Source: [Eubacterium] yurii (GTDB taxonomy: Bacteria > Bacillota > Clostridia > Peptostreptococcales > Filifactoraceae). Taken from it: a stretch of DNA of 64,000 nucleotides. Location of the stretch: NCBI GenBank assembly GCA_900167215.1, contig FUZS01000005.1:62001-126000 (forward strand), written 5' to 3'. Below are positions 63,170 to 64,000 of the stretch, in pieces. Position 1 is the stretch's first letter, and each line of letters begins with the position of its first letter. The translations under genes were made by a program, and so were the position numbers. The notes under the pieces are model-generated. The model had not been told where the DNA came from, did no database searches, and was given only the letters and a program-made list of their open reading frames with translations.

Positions 63170-64000
63170 ATGAATAATTTAGAACTATCTTTAAAACAAA
63201 GACTCAGTATCTCCAATAAAATCATAACTTCTCTTGAAATAATGTCACTTAATATGATGGAACTTTATTCTTTTTTGGAAAAAGAAAGTGAAGAAAATGT
63301 ATTTATAGATTATGACTCATTTTTTGAGGACAAACTTTTCAGAGACTATATTAAAAATGACAATAATATCATAAAAAAAGATTATACCACAGATGAAGAA
63401 GAAATTGAAATATTTGACAGGGATAAATATGAGCCTACTCTCTTTGAGATTTTGCTTGAGCAATTAGGTACCAGCGATTTGTCTGAGGAAGAATATGTTG
63501 TGGGCGAATTGATAATACATAGTTTGGATCATGACGGATATATGAGAGATGACCTTGGCTATATAGCTGAGCTGGTACATACTGACGTAGCTACTGTCGA
63601 AAAAGTGCTGTCTCTTATCAAGACTTTCGAGCCTGTCGGAATAGGTGCAGGCAACTTGCAGGAATGTCTTATCTTGCAAGTTCCGGAAGATGAAGTGCTT
63701 ATGAGAAGGATAATTCAAAATCACATCAACGACCTTTACAAAAATAATCTTGACAAGATAGCTAAAAAGGAAAATATCAGCATAGAAGAAGTAAAGGAAG
63801 TCTTTGAAAAGATAAAAAAACTCAATCCAAGACCTTCAATAGGATATAAGAGTAATAATTACGAGTCCATGTATATATATCCGGATATATTTGTAGAAAT
63901 TGTGTCAGGGGAGCTTAAGCTATCTTTCAAAGATAGCATATCAAACATCCATGCCAATAAGTATTATCTGAGTCTGCTTGATGGCGATATAGACGATGAA
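63170..64000 (+). CDS. rpoN: RNA polymerase sigma-54 factor (partial, runs off the window)
   Basis: At least 277 residues, cut by the window edge. The N-terminus (LSLKQRLSISNKIITSLEIMSLNMMELYSFLEKESEEN) is the region I activator-interaction segment, here short and poor in Gln. A core-binding domain follows (LFEILLEQLGTSDLSEEEYVVGELIIHSLDHDGYM, FEPVGIGAGNLQECLILQ and KLNPRPSIGY). ATG at 63170 follows GGAGG. It directs sigma-54 promoters with enhancer-binding activators; none is visible in the window. Confidence 0.92.
   Translation, partial: MNNLELSLKQRLSISNKIITSLEIMSLNMMELYSFLEKESEENVFIDYDSFFEDKLFRDYIKNDNNIIKKDYTTDEEEIEIFDRDKYEPTLFEILLEQLGTSDLSEEEYVVGELIIHSLDHDGYMRDDLGYIAELVHTDVATVEKVLSLIKTFEPVGIGAGNLQECLILQVPEDEVLMRRIIQNHINDLYKNNLDKIAKKENISIEEVKEVFEKIKKLNPRPSIGYKSNNYESMYIYPDIFVEIVSGELKLSFKDSISNIHANKYYLSLLDGDIDDE

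Noticed and set aside
1-64000. CRISPR array, rRNA, tRNA or prophage region
   Set aside because: No regularly spaced direct repeats, cloverleaf sequences, rRNA segments or phage structural genes were recognised on reading.

Overview
The window is AT-rich DNA from a low-GC Gram-positive anaerobe of clostridial type. Supporting signs are the B. subtilis-like tmk/holB/ricT/trmN6/engB cluster, FakA/YloU, an archaeal-type ProS, lipoprotein binding proteins, GGAGG-type ribosome sites, TTG starts and radical-SAM and sigma-54 genes. A Peptostreptococcaceae-like oral or gut anaerobe would fit, but this is inference. No rRNA, tRNA, CRISPR array, prophage or IS transposase was recognised.

Layout. 1-6 kb: a TraX-like membrane protein, aminotransferase, SEC-C protein and the fakA/yloU pair. 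6-10 kb: a possible cysteine-peptidase-like protein, an orphan zinc-binding lipoprotein and pta. 10-13.8 kb (minus): tmk-holB-ricT-trmN6-engB. 14-17.7 kb: an FtsH-type protease and proS. 18-21.4 kb: an Rpn-type nuclease followed by a 119-bp palindromic element, then nagA-nagR. 22-31.3 kb: luxS, transketolase, glyoxalase-like, methionine sulfoxide reductase, radical SAM, a CDF transporter, azlCD and an LRAT-like protein. 31.6-37.4 kb: oppDFBCA. 37.7-38.7 kb: a barnase/barstar pair. 39-41.7 kb: yaaR, a MOSC-MogA fusion and a thioesterase. 41.9-45.8 kb: an iron-complex ABC transporter with a Fur-like site. 46-50 kb: potABCD. 50.2-50.9 kb: an orphan DinJ-type antitoxin beside an unlabelled type I toxin/antisense RNA locus. 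50.9-53.9 kb: an FtsX-type ABC exporter. 55-58 kb: two basic secreted paralogues, an esterase and a conserved protein of unknown function. 58-61 kb (minus): XRE repressor, ImmA protease, UvrX-type polymerase and YolD-like protein. 61.4-64 kb: a GNAT acetyltransferase, cobD and the start of rpoN.

The intergenic DNA carries at least three families of short non-coding repeats with inverted ends (called A, B and C here). They are nested: a B copy interrupts an A copy near 28.8 kb, and a C element interrupts a B copy near 54.25 kb with a 9-bp target duplication. They therefore behave like MITEs. Several end just upstream of ribosome binding sites.

The strongest candidates for an undescribed system are the type I toxin locus at 50.57-50.84 kb (30-aa hydrophobic peptide, convergent promoters, shared hairpin terminator, near-identical RNA 5' ends) and the four-gene repressor/protease/mutagenic-polymerase operon at 58.2-60.9 kb.
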